Source: Piromyces finnis (Eukaryota; Neocallimastigomycota; Neocallimastigomycetes; Neocallimastigales; Neocallimastigaceae). From it: DNA of 64,000 nucleotides. Within the stretch, counting starts at the first letter, position 1; each line of letters opens with the position of its first letter. The notes beneath the pieces were generated by a model that was not told where the DNA came from, made no database searches, and saw nothing but the letters and a program-made list of their open reading frames with translations. Position numbers and translations under genes: made by a program. The stretch is from contig MCFH01000011.1 in NCBI GenBank assembly GCA_002104945.1, positions 815,501 through 879,500 on the forward strand, read 5' to 3'. This document shows, in pieces, positions 12,333 to 24,735 of the stretch.

Positions 12333-14351
12333 TAGAATAATAATAATAATAATTAGAATAATAATAATAATAATTTATTTTTACTCACAATTCTAAACAT
12401 TAAACATTGTTTAATAATTTAATGTTTGAAAAATATATGTACACCCATATATATATACACATCATATAAATTATATTTCATTTTTTATGTTGGAATATTA
12501 TTCATCACAAAAAGAATATATTACTGATATATTAGGAAATTATCTAAGTAAAGTTATGGGATATAAAATTACATTTGATTCTACCATGATTCCTATATGG
12601 AAAGAAAAGTCATTAATATTTAAAAACATTACTGTTCAGTATAATGTTGATACTGTTCGAGAAATGAGACAAAAAGAATTAAAAAAGAAACAAAAAAAGC
12701 AAAAAATTATTGGATATTTAACCTTTAATAAAAGTAAGATTGATCAGGATAAAGAAGAAGAAATCAAAGTTGACGATAATTTTACCTATTTAGATTTGAA
12801 AATTGATGAAATTGACATGAACATTTCACCCTTTAAATTAATACAAAGTAAGTATTAATCATAAAAAAATATAAATATATATTTATATAATAAGATTAGT
12901 AGAAAAAAAGGAATAAAAAAAAATAATGTATTGAATCAACATTTTAATTATATTAATGGTGTACACTTTATATATAACGATACTACTATGATTCCTATAT
13001 AGAAAAAAATTTCATTAAAAAATGTTTGGTCAAGGGTGTTCGAGGTGATATAGATCGTAGAAATATTCGTCATGATCCAAATGTAATATATGATGCATCA
13101 AAAGAAAGAAAGAAAAATCATAGTAGAGAATTTGCAATTAAAAAATTATCTATCGAAGATATGAGCGTAAATATGCTTATACGAGACTTTAGACCCTACA
13201 AAATTGCTATATTTAATGCAGATCTTTCCAAATTTAGAAATCGTTACATTATTCATGATATTCTTAGCGCTAATTCCATCGTGGGTATGTTGGATAGTAG
13301 TTTATTTAGTATCTATCGTCCATATCATAATGCTCATCGTAAATCTCAAATGAACGGCATACCCGATGTTAGAAAGGTAAATAAAACCATAAAAAAAAAA
13401 AATTGACATTATTATCTTTTTCATTATTATTCGATACAATGTATATCCTTCTATTTATACACATTTTAAATATTCATTACAGTTATATACATAAATAAAT
13501 ATTTTCATTATGATTTTATAACTAAATATGTTTAAATTAACACCTTATTTTGGTGATTATTTTGATAAAAAAAAAATAGAGTTATCTCAAGATTAATAGT
13601 TTACCTATTGATTTCTTGAATAATGGTGATCCAGGACCTTTCGGTTGGATTAATAAAGGTACCATAGATATTAATATTACCTTGGAAATACCACAACTAT
13701 TTAAGAATATTCCGGAAGATGTAGAGTTAGATAAATCGATACCATTAACGGCTAGTTTTGATGTTAAATTAGATAATTTGAAAGCTTCAGTGCCAATAAG
13801 ACCACCAGAATTAAATTATATGACAAGTGCTCTTATTCGTCCAATTGTTGCCTATATGAATTCAAATCATACCTCTATTCCATTATCATTTGAATTTGAA
13901 TTACCAATGGTAAGTTATATACTACCAGTACTACTACTATTACTAATAATAAAAAAGATATTAAAAATAAAATAAAACGAAACGGAAGGAAAAAAAAAAA
14001 AAAGTTATCATCATTTTAAATATATAAAAAGAAACATTATATATGTTCAGTTATAGCTATAATTTATGCATAGTTATATTTCAAAAAAAAAAAAAAAAAA
14101 AAAAAAATTAAATATTCACTGTAATCTTTTTTTTTTTTTTTTTTAAATAGGATAATCTTGATGGCGCCTGGACATTATTCGATTCTGAAATTGCTACTGC
14201 TTTTGGTACTGGTATGGGTTCTTCAATTGCTGAATTAGTAAAGAATGAAAGAGAACGTAATAAAGCCATTAAACATGTAGGTTTATGGAGTCTTCAATCT
14301 GTTTCAAAAAATGTCGTCAGTATCTATGAACAAGCGAGAGGTATAAAATAA
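10980..14351 (+). CDS. MDM31: MDM31/MDM32-family organelle inner-membrane protein
   Basis: Five exons (10980-12099, 12515-12847, 13003-13376, 13580-13909, 14151-14351) give about 785 residues. The family sits in the mitochondrial inner membrane and is needed for organelle shape, distribution and lipid balance. A low-complexity N-terminal half with Glu/Gly and Asn stretches leads to a basic patch and one TM segment (about 336-368, [16 protein letters not shown]). The conserved lumenal domain follows: [76 protein letters not shown] and [11 protein letters not shown]. These blocks keep family order across the inferred splices. Exon 5 may instead splice at 14340 to a tiny exon at 15009-15031 (tail GVKAYNT instead of GIK). 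The N-terminal start is less certain than the domain. In a gut fungus the organelle would be the hydrogenosome; that is inference. Confidence 0.85.
12190..12373 (+). repeat. AAT microsatellite in MDM31 intron 1
   Basis: A run of AAT triplets with periodic TTAGAA interruptions fills the middle of intron 1. Read through, it would encode poly-Asn until a stop, so apparent coding here is an artefact. Confidence 0.9.
12952..13026 (+). pseudogene. exon-2-like fossil overlapping the intron 2 acceptor of MDM31
   Basis: The DNA from about 12970 to 13020 closely matches exon 2 at about 12574-12624. In both, a GAT..CTAC.ATGATTCCTATAT core is followed by GAAA.AAA and TCATTAA. Translated in one frame it reads D-T-T-M-I-P-I-stop-K, against D-S-T-M-I-P-I-W-K in exon 2. 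The TGG-to-TAG change supplies the AG used as the 3' splice site, and exon 3 then continues in a different frame. A partial duplication of exon 2 is the simplest reading. Confidence 0.55.
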
Positions 14352-15038
14352 TGATATTATATATATTAGATAGATATGGATATCTTTAATGATTTAAATA
14401 TTTAATCGTTTGATGTATTATTATTATTATAATATTTTATCGAATTTTTAATCGATCCCTTTTTTTTTTTTTTTAAAAAAAATTGTAAAGAATCTATTAA
14501 TGTATATTATAATTGATAAGATCTATCGTTATACCTTTATTTATTATGATTCCTATTTATTTAAAAATTTACATATATTAATTTTTTTTTTTTTAAAGAA
14601 AAAATCTACCTTTATTTTGTCATCATCATTATTACTATTTATATAAAGATTATTTTAAAATGATTTATAATGAGAATTTAAAAGATTTTTAACCGTTCAA
14701 ACAGACAATTATTTTCTATACATTTTTGAAAAATCATATTATTTATATAGAATGTAGTATTACCCTTTTTTTTTTTTATTTATTATTATTTAATAGATTA
14801 TAGATTATAGGGTTGATATAAAATTATTTTTTTTTTTTTTTTTTTATAAAAAAATAATCATGCATCATTTATGTTTATTATAATAAAAAGTTTTTTATAA
14901 TATTAATAATAAGATATTAAATAAATAATAAGAATGAAAAAAAAAAAAATTAATTATTATTTTCTATTTATTTTATTGTTTATCTATATTTAATTTATAA
15001 ATAAATAGGTGTTAAAGCTTACAATACATAGGTGAAGA

Positions 15039-15069
<31 letters not shown>

Positions 15070-15311
15070 CACACACATCCGCCATGACCATAAAATTTAA
15101 AAATCTTAAGGATCCATCTATTTTTTTTTTTTTTTTTTTTTTCATTCATTTACTTTTTTATATCTTATTCATATTCAATTTTTTTTTTTTTTTATTTTTA
15201 TTTTTTACTCTTTTCCCTCTCTTTTTTCATTAATAAATAAATAAATAAATAAAAATAAAAATAAAAACCAACCATAACAACAAAAAAGTAATATATTTAA
15301 TAATTCATCAC

Positions 15312-15342
<31 letters not shown>

Positions 15343-15545
15343 ATAATAATAATAAAAAAAAAGCTATGAAAAAAAAAAAAAAAGTTTAAATGTATTTTTT
15401 TTTTTTATTTATTTTTTTCGTGTTTTTTTTTTAAAAAAAATCAATTTACTATATATATAAATATATATATATATATATTTTTTTTTTACTAATGTATTGA
15501 CTATTGACTATTTATATAGAAAAAAGAAAAGAAAAAAAAAAAGAC
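14352..15545. other. AT-rich region between convergent MDM31 and RAD54B genes
   Basis: It contains poly-A/T runs, a CA dinucleotide run at about 15055-15077, and the possible last MDM31 mini-exon at 15009-15031. Nothing else gene-like is seen. Confidence 0.55.
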
Positions 15546-18500
15546 TCAATTTTTAAATTCCCTTGTAAATATAAATTCAATAGCATTTTCCATGTCTTTT
15601 TCTTCTCCTTTTCCACTTTTTTCAATACGATTATTTAAACTATCAATACCTTCTTCTACAATCATGGTTTTTAATATATTATCATTGAGCGTTTTAAACG
15701 GCAAATCAAAGGATGAATCTTGTAAAAGAATTTGGGCAATCTTTTTTGTTTTCAAAGAAGAAAAGGTCTGGGTATTCTTATTTTTAAAATCTTTTTCATT
15801 TTCTTCTTCTTGAGAAAGGTTCGATTCAATCTCTTGAATTTTATTTGAAAAAGGTTTCAATTGAATTGGATCGATAATATAGTGTAACCATTCATTTTTT
15901 AATTCATCCATATGATGATGTTGATGACGAACTGTCGTCGCTGGTGCTTCTTTTTTACTTAATTTATTTTTATCTTTTTTGTTTTCCTTTAAAATTTCTT
16001 TTTTACTTGGTGATTTAAGATTTCTTTTAATATCGGCTTTAAGCTAATGATTTTTAAATAATTTATATATATATAATTTTTTTTTTCAAAGTAATTTAAT
16101 TCTATGTATAATTTTAAAATTAGTATATATATATATATATTTTTTTTTACCTTATTACTAAATATACTTGATCCAAGGTGTGGTTCGGTTTGGAAAGATC
16201 CTACTTCTAAAAAGTCTGTATTATTTTCATCATTATCATCAAAATTTAAAAGATCATCAATATTCCCTTCATCATCTTCATCTTCTTTAGCCGCATGAAC
16301 TATTTCTTTTGATTGTTGTGAATTCTTTTTTATTTTTTCTTCTTCTTCTTCTTCTTCTTCTTCACTATCATGAACAATAAATCCATCTAATGAATCATTA
16401 TCATCATCGTTATCAAAATTATTATTACCATTCTCTGGGTATATATTCATATCTGATCCATTCTATTAATTATTATTATTATTAAAAAAAATATTATATT
16501 TAATAATTATAATAATTTTCGAATTGTTTTTTTTTTTTTTTTTTTACCTCACATTTACAATTTAATAGGTCATGCGTGTAACATTTTGAATCATGAAAAG
16601 TAAATAAATCTATTAATTTTTTTTTTTTTTTATAAATATAAAGAATTTTTTAAAATATATTATGAAATGTTAAAAAAAAAAAAAAAGAAAATTAATTATT
16701 ATGGTAGGCAATAAATATATTTTTTACAATCTATTGATATTACCTTTTAATTCATCTATAGTAAATTTATTGGTTGAATTTTTATCATCCTTTAAAAAAA
16801 AAAAAAAAAAAAGTAAATGTTTAATTATAAATGAATATTGGTTTCAAATTTATTTATTTATTCACACATGTGTATATATATATATTTTTACTTTATAAAC
16901 TATAATGAAGTACTTACAATAAGGTTATCACTAAGACTAACTTTTGTAATTTGACGTTGATAAATACTTTCTATAAATGAGAAAAAAGTATATATACATG
17001 TATATTTTATTAATCTATTCATTTTTTGATAAGAAAAAAAAAAAAAGTTGACTAAAATGGTATATTTTTATTTCTATCCATTCATACGATCATAAATATA
17101 TATATATATTTTACCTTCAATGGTACCTGAGGTTAATAAACGATAAATATAAACTTTACGTTTTTGACCATCTCTCCAAATTCTTGCCATGGCTTGAATA
17201 TCTATATAATATATATATTATATGGATATAAGAATGGATGTGTGAGTAGAAGGAAAGAAGGAAAAAAGGATTAGATACAAAAAAAAAAAAAAAAAAGATA
17301 TTTATTGTAAATAATTTTAAATAGTTTATCTATATAAAACTATTCAATCAAAGTAGGTATATACATACCGACACTAGGATTCCAATCAATATCAAATAAT
17401 ATTAAACGTGAGGCTCCTACTAAATTTAATCCTTGGCCACCAGATTTTGAAGATAATAAAAAGAGGACTTGATTAATTAAAAAAAAAAAAGAAAAGAAAA
17501 AAAGAAAAGAATAGAATAGAATAGAAAATTAATATATAAAAATATTATTGGAAATTATCATTTATTATTTTAAATAAAGAACTTTAAATTTTTAATGAAA
17601 TTTCAAGTATAGTATTGACTTACAATAATTTTTATTATTATTAAAGATATCAATATATTCTTGACGTTTATGAGAAGGTGTTTTTCTTTTTTGTTGTAAT
17701 CATAATAGTAATAATATATATATATATAATATTATTGATTATTATCAATAAAAATAATATAAAACAATAAAATAAAGTAAATAAAAAAAAAAAATATTAA
17801 TCTATAGAAATATATTATTTTAATTATTATAATTTTTTTTTATATAGTTATTTACCCATCTAATCGTAAAAAGGTATATTTTTTAATTTTACACATTTCT
17901 TCATAGATATCAAGAGTTTGGGTATAATTGGAAATAAGAACAACTTTTTCATTTGTTTGGGTATGAATAGATTCCAATAGTTTCATTAACACTATAAATT
18001 TTCCTATAGTTATATTATAAATATATATAGATATTTTTTATTTTATACAAAATTGAAGAAAAACAAAAAAAAAAAATAGGTTTTAATATTTTTATATATT
18101 AACGAAGGAATTAAATATTTTATTTATTTTTTTTTTTAATAATAAAAGAATTACCACTTATTTCAGGTGTAAATATTTTTAAACGATGATCTTTAAAATA
18201 ATCATCTAAATCTTGATAAAACGGATCTTCTGGATTTTCTATGTATTTACGATATACCTATCATTACAACAAAATAAAAATATAAATAAATTAATATATA
18301 AAATATTTTAAACTTTTTTTTTTTACCATCCTTTATTCATATTCTGATAGGTATTAAATGTACTTACTAGTAAAGGGGTATTACATAATTTTTTTAAAGC
18401 AATAATACATTGTAAATGACTTGTGGTATCTCGATCTTCACTTCCATAATAGGAAAGGCATTTACGAATAATTGGGGAATCTAAAATCTTTGTATACATT

Positions 18501-21440
18501 TTAATTTGTATATCTGTCGGTCGACAGAAAATAATAGTTTCTTCTTTTGGTGGAAGGTATTTTGAATTAATTTCAGCTGTTCTTCTCAAAATAAACATTC
18601 CCGTAATTCTAATTAACTGTGATTTTTTTTTTTTTTTGGAATATATATATATAATTATTGAAAATTATTTATTATTTTCAGTTAATATTTAAATGGTTAA
18701 GGATCATAAAAAAACAACTCAATTTAATTGCTTTAATACTTTTTAGAGTATATATATACCTATACATATATTTATACTAATTATAGGTATATATCATTTT
18801 TATGATTCTTTTTCCCTACTTACTTCATTAGAACGTTCTTCTCCTAATATTTTCGCTGCCTTTGAACAACGAGGTTGTCTCGATTCTACAATAGGGATTT
18901 CAAATACTTTACGAAAAGATTGTAATGAACCTAATATACCGGGATTAACAAAATCAACCATTGAATAATACTCACCCATATCATTTTGAATAGGTGTACC
19001 AGAAAGAATAATTCTTTTTGAAATATTTAATGATTTAATAGCTAAAGCTGTTTTAATTTGGGCACTTTTTAATCGATGTCCTAAAAGGAATGAATGAATC
19101 AATGAATCAACAATTCAAATGGTAAAGAATTATATTATATTTGATATTTATATTTATACTATTTTAATTTGAAAAAATTATAAATACCTTCATCACAAAT
19201 GATAATGTCAAAAGAAACTTTAGATAAATCCTCATATAAAGATCTTAACTAATAAAATATTTATTATATAATTTTAATTTCAATTTTTATTTTAAATAAT
19301 AATAAATTATATTATATTAACCTTTTCATAGCCCATAATGACTACTGAATATATTCTTCCCAATGATATGGTTAATATATCCTTTTTTGATTCTACAATC
19401 ATTACTTTAATACGTTCATCACCAATCCATTTATTAAATTCTTTTTTCCAGTTCTGGAGAAATTAATTTTTATTACAAAAATATATTGAAAATAAAGTCA
19501 ACATTCTTGTATTATTATTTTTTTTTTTTTTTTTTAAAAAAAAAAGAAAGAAAAAATATATATATTTATTTTTATAATTACCATGACTAGAGACTATTAT
19601 TTAATTTATTATAATCATATAAATATATTAAAATATTCAATAATTTTATTAATATTCATTTTTTTTTTTTTTTCATTAAAAAAGAAATTATTGATTATTA
19701 TATTTACAGCTGGACAAATAATCAAGGCTTTGTATAATTTAAAAAATTTATATTCATACATATTTATTAATATATAATATAATGATAATATAACTTTTTT
19801 TTTTTATAAATATTAATTATAAAAAAAAAAAATACCTTTTTGAATAATGGATTTATCACCAAAAAATGGTGTCTGCTCTATTATTTATAAAAGTTATCAT
19901 ATATAAAAAAATGTATTGTATTAATCCTTTTAATAAATAGTAAAGTATAGTATGCCTTTAATTTATTAAAAAGATAACTTACTTAATAAAGTCCAAATTA
20001 GTGAAATTGTCTATAATTATAAAGAATAGAAAAGAATTATTCATATAGAATTATACTAAGTAAAAATTTTTGAATTTTTTTTTTTTTTTTAAATTTTAAT
20101 TTTTATAAATTTTTATGTACTTGAATCGTTTTTCCTAAACCCATTTCTTTAATAATATTATATAAAAAGAAAGTAAAATGTTAATTTTTTATTTATATTG
20201 TTATTATTATTATTAATTTTTTTTTTTTTTTGTAATTTTATTTTTAATCTATTAAATAGAAATTTTTTATTTGTAACTTACCATCAGCTAATATACAGCC
20301 ATTACCATTATAATCTTTTAGTAGTTATTTTTATTAATATAGAAATATAAGTTAGGAATAGGAATAAGATATTAATTATAAAATAAAACTTTAAAAACCA
20401 TAATAGATTATATTATTGATAATATACTTTTCATTCCCATGATACATTCATATAAAAAGGTAATTCCTTCTCTTTGATGAGGTCGTAAAACATTAGTTAA
20501 TAAGGGATCTACTACTACATCCACAATAGGTCTTTTTCTTGGATTATGAATTCGACAATATTCTGAAGTAGGTCTTGGCATAACTATTTATATATTATTA
20601 CAAAGTTAATTTCTATTACCTAATAATCTAATAATGATAATAAAAGAAAAAAAAATTTTTTTTTTCTTTATTTATAGTTACTTAAAGCATTTTCACCAGT
20701 TATGGAATATTTTGGTACAGGAACAATTTCTTTTTTTTTTACTTGATTTTTAGCTGTTAAAGGACATTTAAATTCTATTATAAATAATAAAAAGTGGATA
20801 GATATTTTATGATGATGAATATTTTTAGTTTATTTGCTTTTTTTTTTTTTTTGCAAATAATAAAAAAAAATTTTTTGATTTTATTATAACATACTATTTT
20901 GATGAATAGAAGGCATTCCTGTAGAAATCGATTTAGTATTATCGCTTAACTTTAAAAAACAACGACCGCTGGTATATTGTTTTTCATCCAATACTGACAT
21001 TATCTTATGGATAAAGATGAAGAAAAAAAAAAAAGTTTTTTTTTATTAATACTATTAATAATATTAAATTTTAATTTTTAATGTATAAAATTTTTTTTAG
21101 TATTATTACTTCAAATTCCTTTTGACCTAAATATAGAGTGACCCCTTCTTCCAAAGATTTGTTTCTATCTTGACCTTTTGCAATACTTTTTTTTTTCATT
21201 ATTTCATTATTATTATTATTAAAAATAATAATATTTAATATTTAATATAAAATATGATTGAATTTAAAAAATATATTTTAGAGTTTTGATTATAGAATAA
21301 AATATTGTATTAAAAAGTACTCTTTTCCGTCTTCATCCTTTAACAATAACGATTTTCCATTGACAATTAAAATACCTTTATAATATTATATATATATAAT
21401 TTTTTTAAAACATATATATTATTAAAATTGAAATTTCAAT

Positions 21441-21475
<35 letters not shown>

Positions 21476-22292
21476 TAATATTTAAATATTCATATATAAA
21501 TTTTAAATTTACCATCTCCTTCCCATGTTTTATTCTTTATTCGTATTATGGTTATATATATTTTAAATGATAATAAGATAATATAAATACATTAATTATT
21601 GAAAATTGAAAAAAAAAAAAAGTAAAATCATTTTAATGAAATTTTAATTCTGAAATGTGAATTGAAAACATTTCTTTACTTTTTTAGTAGTCTTTTTTCG
21701 CCTAAATATATTTTATTATTTTTTTTAAACAAAATGATTTTTGGTTATTCATAAAATTATTTATGTTATATATATATATATTTTTTATTTTATTCATTTA
21801 ATAAAATTAGTATTGAATTTCAATTCTTTATTCTTACCATACAACGTTATAATACAATTTTTTTTCAGACTTTTCTTCTCCTTCCACTTCTGTATCGGCG
21901 GTTTTAGCAATTGTATTATTCTTATTGATAGTAAGTTTTGTAGGTTTAGTAAAAAGAGGTTTTTTATAATTTCCACTTGCTAATTTAATTTTTTTTGCAG
22001 GTGGTTGTAATGGTGTCGTTGAATTATTATTATTACTATTATTATTATCTTCAGTCACTTGATTTTCTTTTAAGTCGTCCACATTTGTCGTTGTTGTAGG
22101 GTTAGCAGATAATATTTTTGTTTTTAAATTTGAAATATTATTAGTAGATGTTGATTTTTTATTAAGAAGGGGATTTTGAAAGCCCTTTCCATTATTGGTA
22201 GTTGAAGTAGATTTCAAAATTGGGGATTTAAATTTTGATAATGAACTACCCAAAGTTTTATTTCTTTGGGAAGGAGCTAAAGACCTTCTCAT
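15546..22292 (-). CDS. RAD54B: RAD54B/RDH54-type recombination DNA translocase, 28 exons
   Basis: Swi2/Snf2-family ATPase that remodels Rad51/Dmc1-DNA complexes in homologous recombination. All 28 exons keep frame (3318 nt, about 1105 residues): 22292-21838, 21701-21680, 21534-21513, 21375-21321, 21185-21110, 21003-20895, 20774-20682, 20583-20428, 20314-20282, 20146-20121, 20010-19983, 19877-19836, 19727-19708, 19593-19582, 19453-19322, 19248-19188, 19080-18824, 18616-18368, 18257-18155, 18003-17856, 17685-17624, 17467-17369, 17201-17115, 16970-16918, 16789-16744, 16609-16548, 16462-16151, 16043-15546. Hallmarks: MRRSLAPSQ start; [18 protein letters not shown], which marks RAD54B rather than RAD54; [77 protein letters not shown]. 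Oddities: exon 14 has 12 nt; motif V reads [11 protein letters not shown] where AGGVG is usual; exon 27 is strongly acidic. Confidence 0.93.
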
Positions 22293-22694
22293 TATAGGTA
22301 TATATGTTTATATATACTATATTTTGTAATTTATGAAAGTATATTTATACGAATTATAAAAAGAACAATAAATTGTGTATATATATAAAAAAAAAAAAAA
22401 TTGCTTCTATTTTTAAAATGTTATTAATTTCTTTTTATTCTATATCTATTTTTTTAAAATTAATTGGTTTAAAAATAAAAATGAATTAGTCAATAAATAT
22501 AATGTTATATATTGAAATGAATATTATTATAATAGCAGTAGTTATTATTATGTTTTTCCAACTAGAATGATATCTAGAATAATAAGAATTAAATTTGTGA
22601 AATTGCTAAAGCGTAGTTGAATTCAAAATTTTGAATTGCCTTTAAAATGTAATAAAAATAAAAGTAATTATTTTTGATTCTTTTTCAATTGACG

Positions 22695-22731
<37 letters not shown>

Positions 22732-23279
22732 GGGAAAATAACTTTCTTTTTATTTCATTTTTATTATTCTTTTTATTAAGAAATATTAAAAAAAATTGCT
22801 TAACAATTAAAAAATTTATTCCTTTTTTTTTTTTAAAAAATAAAAAGTTACCATAAAAAATCATAATATCACGTGCATTTTTATATTCATTTTTTGTGTT
22901 ACCTTAATTTCTGTATAATAATTTTATATTAAAAAAGGACAATTTCAACAACCTTTTCTTTCTTATTAAATATAGTAGTCATTTTAATGTTTTTTTTTTT
23001 GGTTTTTATTTTTATTTTATTATTATATACTTAATCGAAATAATTTTAAAACTTACAATAAAAAATATATATAATCTATAAATAAAAGTTGTTATTAAAA
23101 AAGTATAAAAAATAAGTATTTGTTTTTTATAAATAGTTATTTTTGTTATTTAAAAAAAGAAGTATCTATATAAAAATTAAAATCTATCAATGGCAATATT
23201 AATATAAATAAATTAATGTGTCTTTTTTTTTTAATCCCTTAAATTCAATATGAATTTAAACTTGTGATTATGAGTAACT
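22293..23279. other. AT-rich intergenic region
   Basis: No gene is seen. A perfect 18-base palindrome (AATTCAAAATTTTGAATT) lies at about 22620-22637, some 330 bases upstream of the RAD54B start. It could be a regulatory site or chance in AT-rich DNA. Confidence 0.5.
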
Positions 23280-24189
23280 TTAAAATGAACCAAGAGCCAT
23301 TCTTTTTCCCTTTTTACGACCTAATTGGAATTGTCTAGCCATTTCAAATTGCTTTTCCATATCATTTTCCATTTTATGTGAGAACTTATCATCAATAGCA
23401 GATTGGTTTTGATAACCAGAGGTGTTAGAAGATGCTTTTAATGAACCAAAAAGACCCTTCTTTTTACCAGCACCAGTGGCATTAGAAGTTTCCTTATTTT
23501 CAGATTTCTTAGCACCTAATAAACGAAGGAACTTTTCTTTTTTTTGTGTATCTCCATGGAAAGTAGCCTTACTCCAATCATTCCAATGACCACTTCCATT
23601 ATTATTGTTGTTCGTAGTTGTTTCTGGTTTAGCTTCTTCTTTTTCTATTTCTTTATCTTTGTTTTTTTCTTTTTTATCTTTTTTATCTTTTTTTTCTTTC
23701 TTGTCTTTTTTATCCTTATGTTTTTCTTTCTTTTCTTTTTTTTCCTTTTTTTCCTTCTTTTCTTTCTTTTCCTTCTTATCTTTATGTTTTTCCTTTTTGT
23801 CTTTATGTTTCTTTTCTTTAACTTTTTTTTTTTTCCCAATTACAAATAAAATTATTGAATAATAAACAAATAGGCAACAACAACAATAATAATAAAATAT
23901 AATATATATAATATATTTAATAGTTAAAATATAAACATTAGACATTATTAGATTGAAAATATTTTATTTTTTTAAAAAAAAAAAAAAAAAAAAGAAATTT
24001 CAAAATTTTAATCTTAAAATCTAAATTTTTAAAAATCATAAAATTAAAATCTATTAAATTTATTATTCATTGAATTAATAAATATAATAACACTATACCT
24101 TCTTCCTTATTTTCAAGTTTTATTTTTTTATCTTCCTTTTCTTCTAATTCATTTTCAGCTTTATTTTCATGCTTTCTCTTGTGACCCAT
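23280..24189 (-). CDS. SMAP-domain (small acidic protein-like) Lys-rich protein
   Basis: Two exons, 24189-24099 and 23821-23280, give 210 residues. Exon 1 encodes MGHKRKHENKAENELEEKE and a KKIKLENK stretch that looks like a nuclear targeting sequence. The intron donor is gtatag and the acceptor follows a long A run. Exon 2 starts with a long charged region of KEKKHKDKK-type repeats (about residues 31-100). It then has HWNDWSKATFHGDTQKKEK followed by FLRLLGAKK, the signature of the small-acidic-protein (SMAP) domain found at the end of several eukaryotic nuclear proteins. The tail has a Gln/Met/Arg-rich segment ending KRMALGSF. The molecular role of this domain is poorly known; nuclear location is inferred from the basic composition. 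Long plus-strand frames over the Lys repeats are shadows. Confidence 0.75.
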
Positions 24190-24735
24190 ATTGATTATAT
24201 TCTTTACTATAAATTATAATATTGAAAATATATTTTAAAATAAAAAAAAAAAAAGAAAAATTAATTAATTATTTATTTCTTTTTTTAATAAAATATACAA
24301 TATCTATTGTTTTTGAAATTTATCACTGAAATATTGAAATATTACAATTATTATTATAGTAAATGTAAATAATTTATAATTTTTAAAAAAATTTCTTTTT
24401 CAATTTCCTTTTTAAAAAAAAAAAAAAATTTAAAGATGTTGGTATTAATAAAAAAAAATTTTTTTTTAAATAAACAATCATTTTACATATATATGAATAC
24501 ACGTGATATTTTTAATGAAAATCATTTTAATTCATTTTTTGTATTTATTTATGTAATTTATTAAAATGTTTTATTTATTTATTCAAAATATAAATAAAAT
24601 GATAATATAAAAGGAAAGGCACCAAGGAAAATAAATATTTTTATTCTATAGTAATACTATATTATATGATATATAGGAATGGAGATTTATTAATGATTAA
24701 TCTTAAAAATAAATAAATATTTTTTGTATCATTAT
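24190..24735. other. AT-rich intergenic region, no gene seen
   Basis: Low-complexity AT sequence between the SMAP-type gene and the stop of the FOP-like gene. No ORF or structured element was noticed. Confidence 0.5.

Noticed and set aside
23544-23862. Phe/Ser-rich plus-strand frames
   Set aside because: Antisense of the Lys-rich repeats of the SMAP-domain gene.
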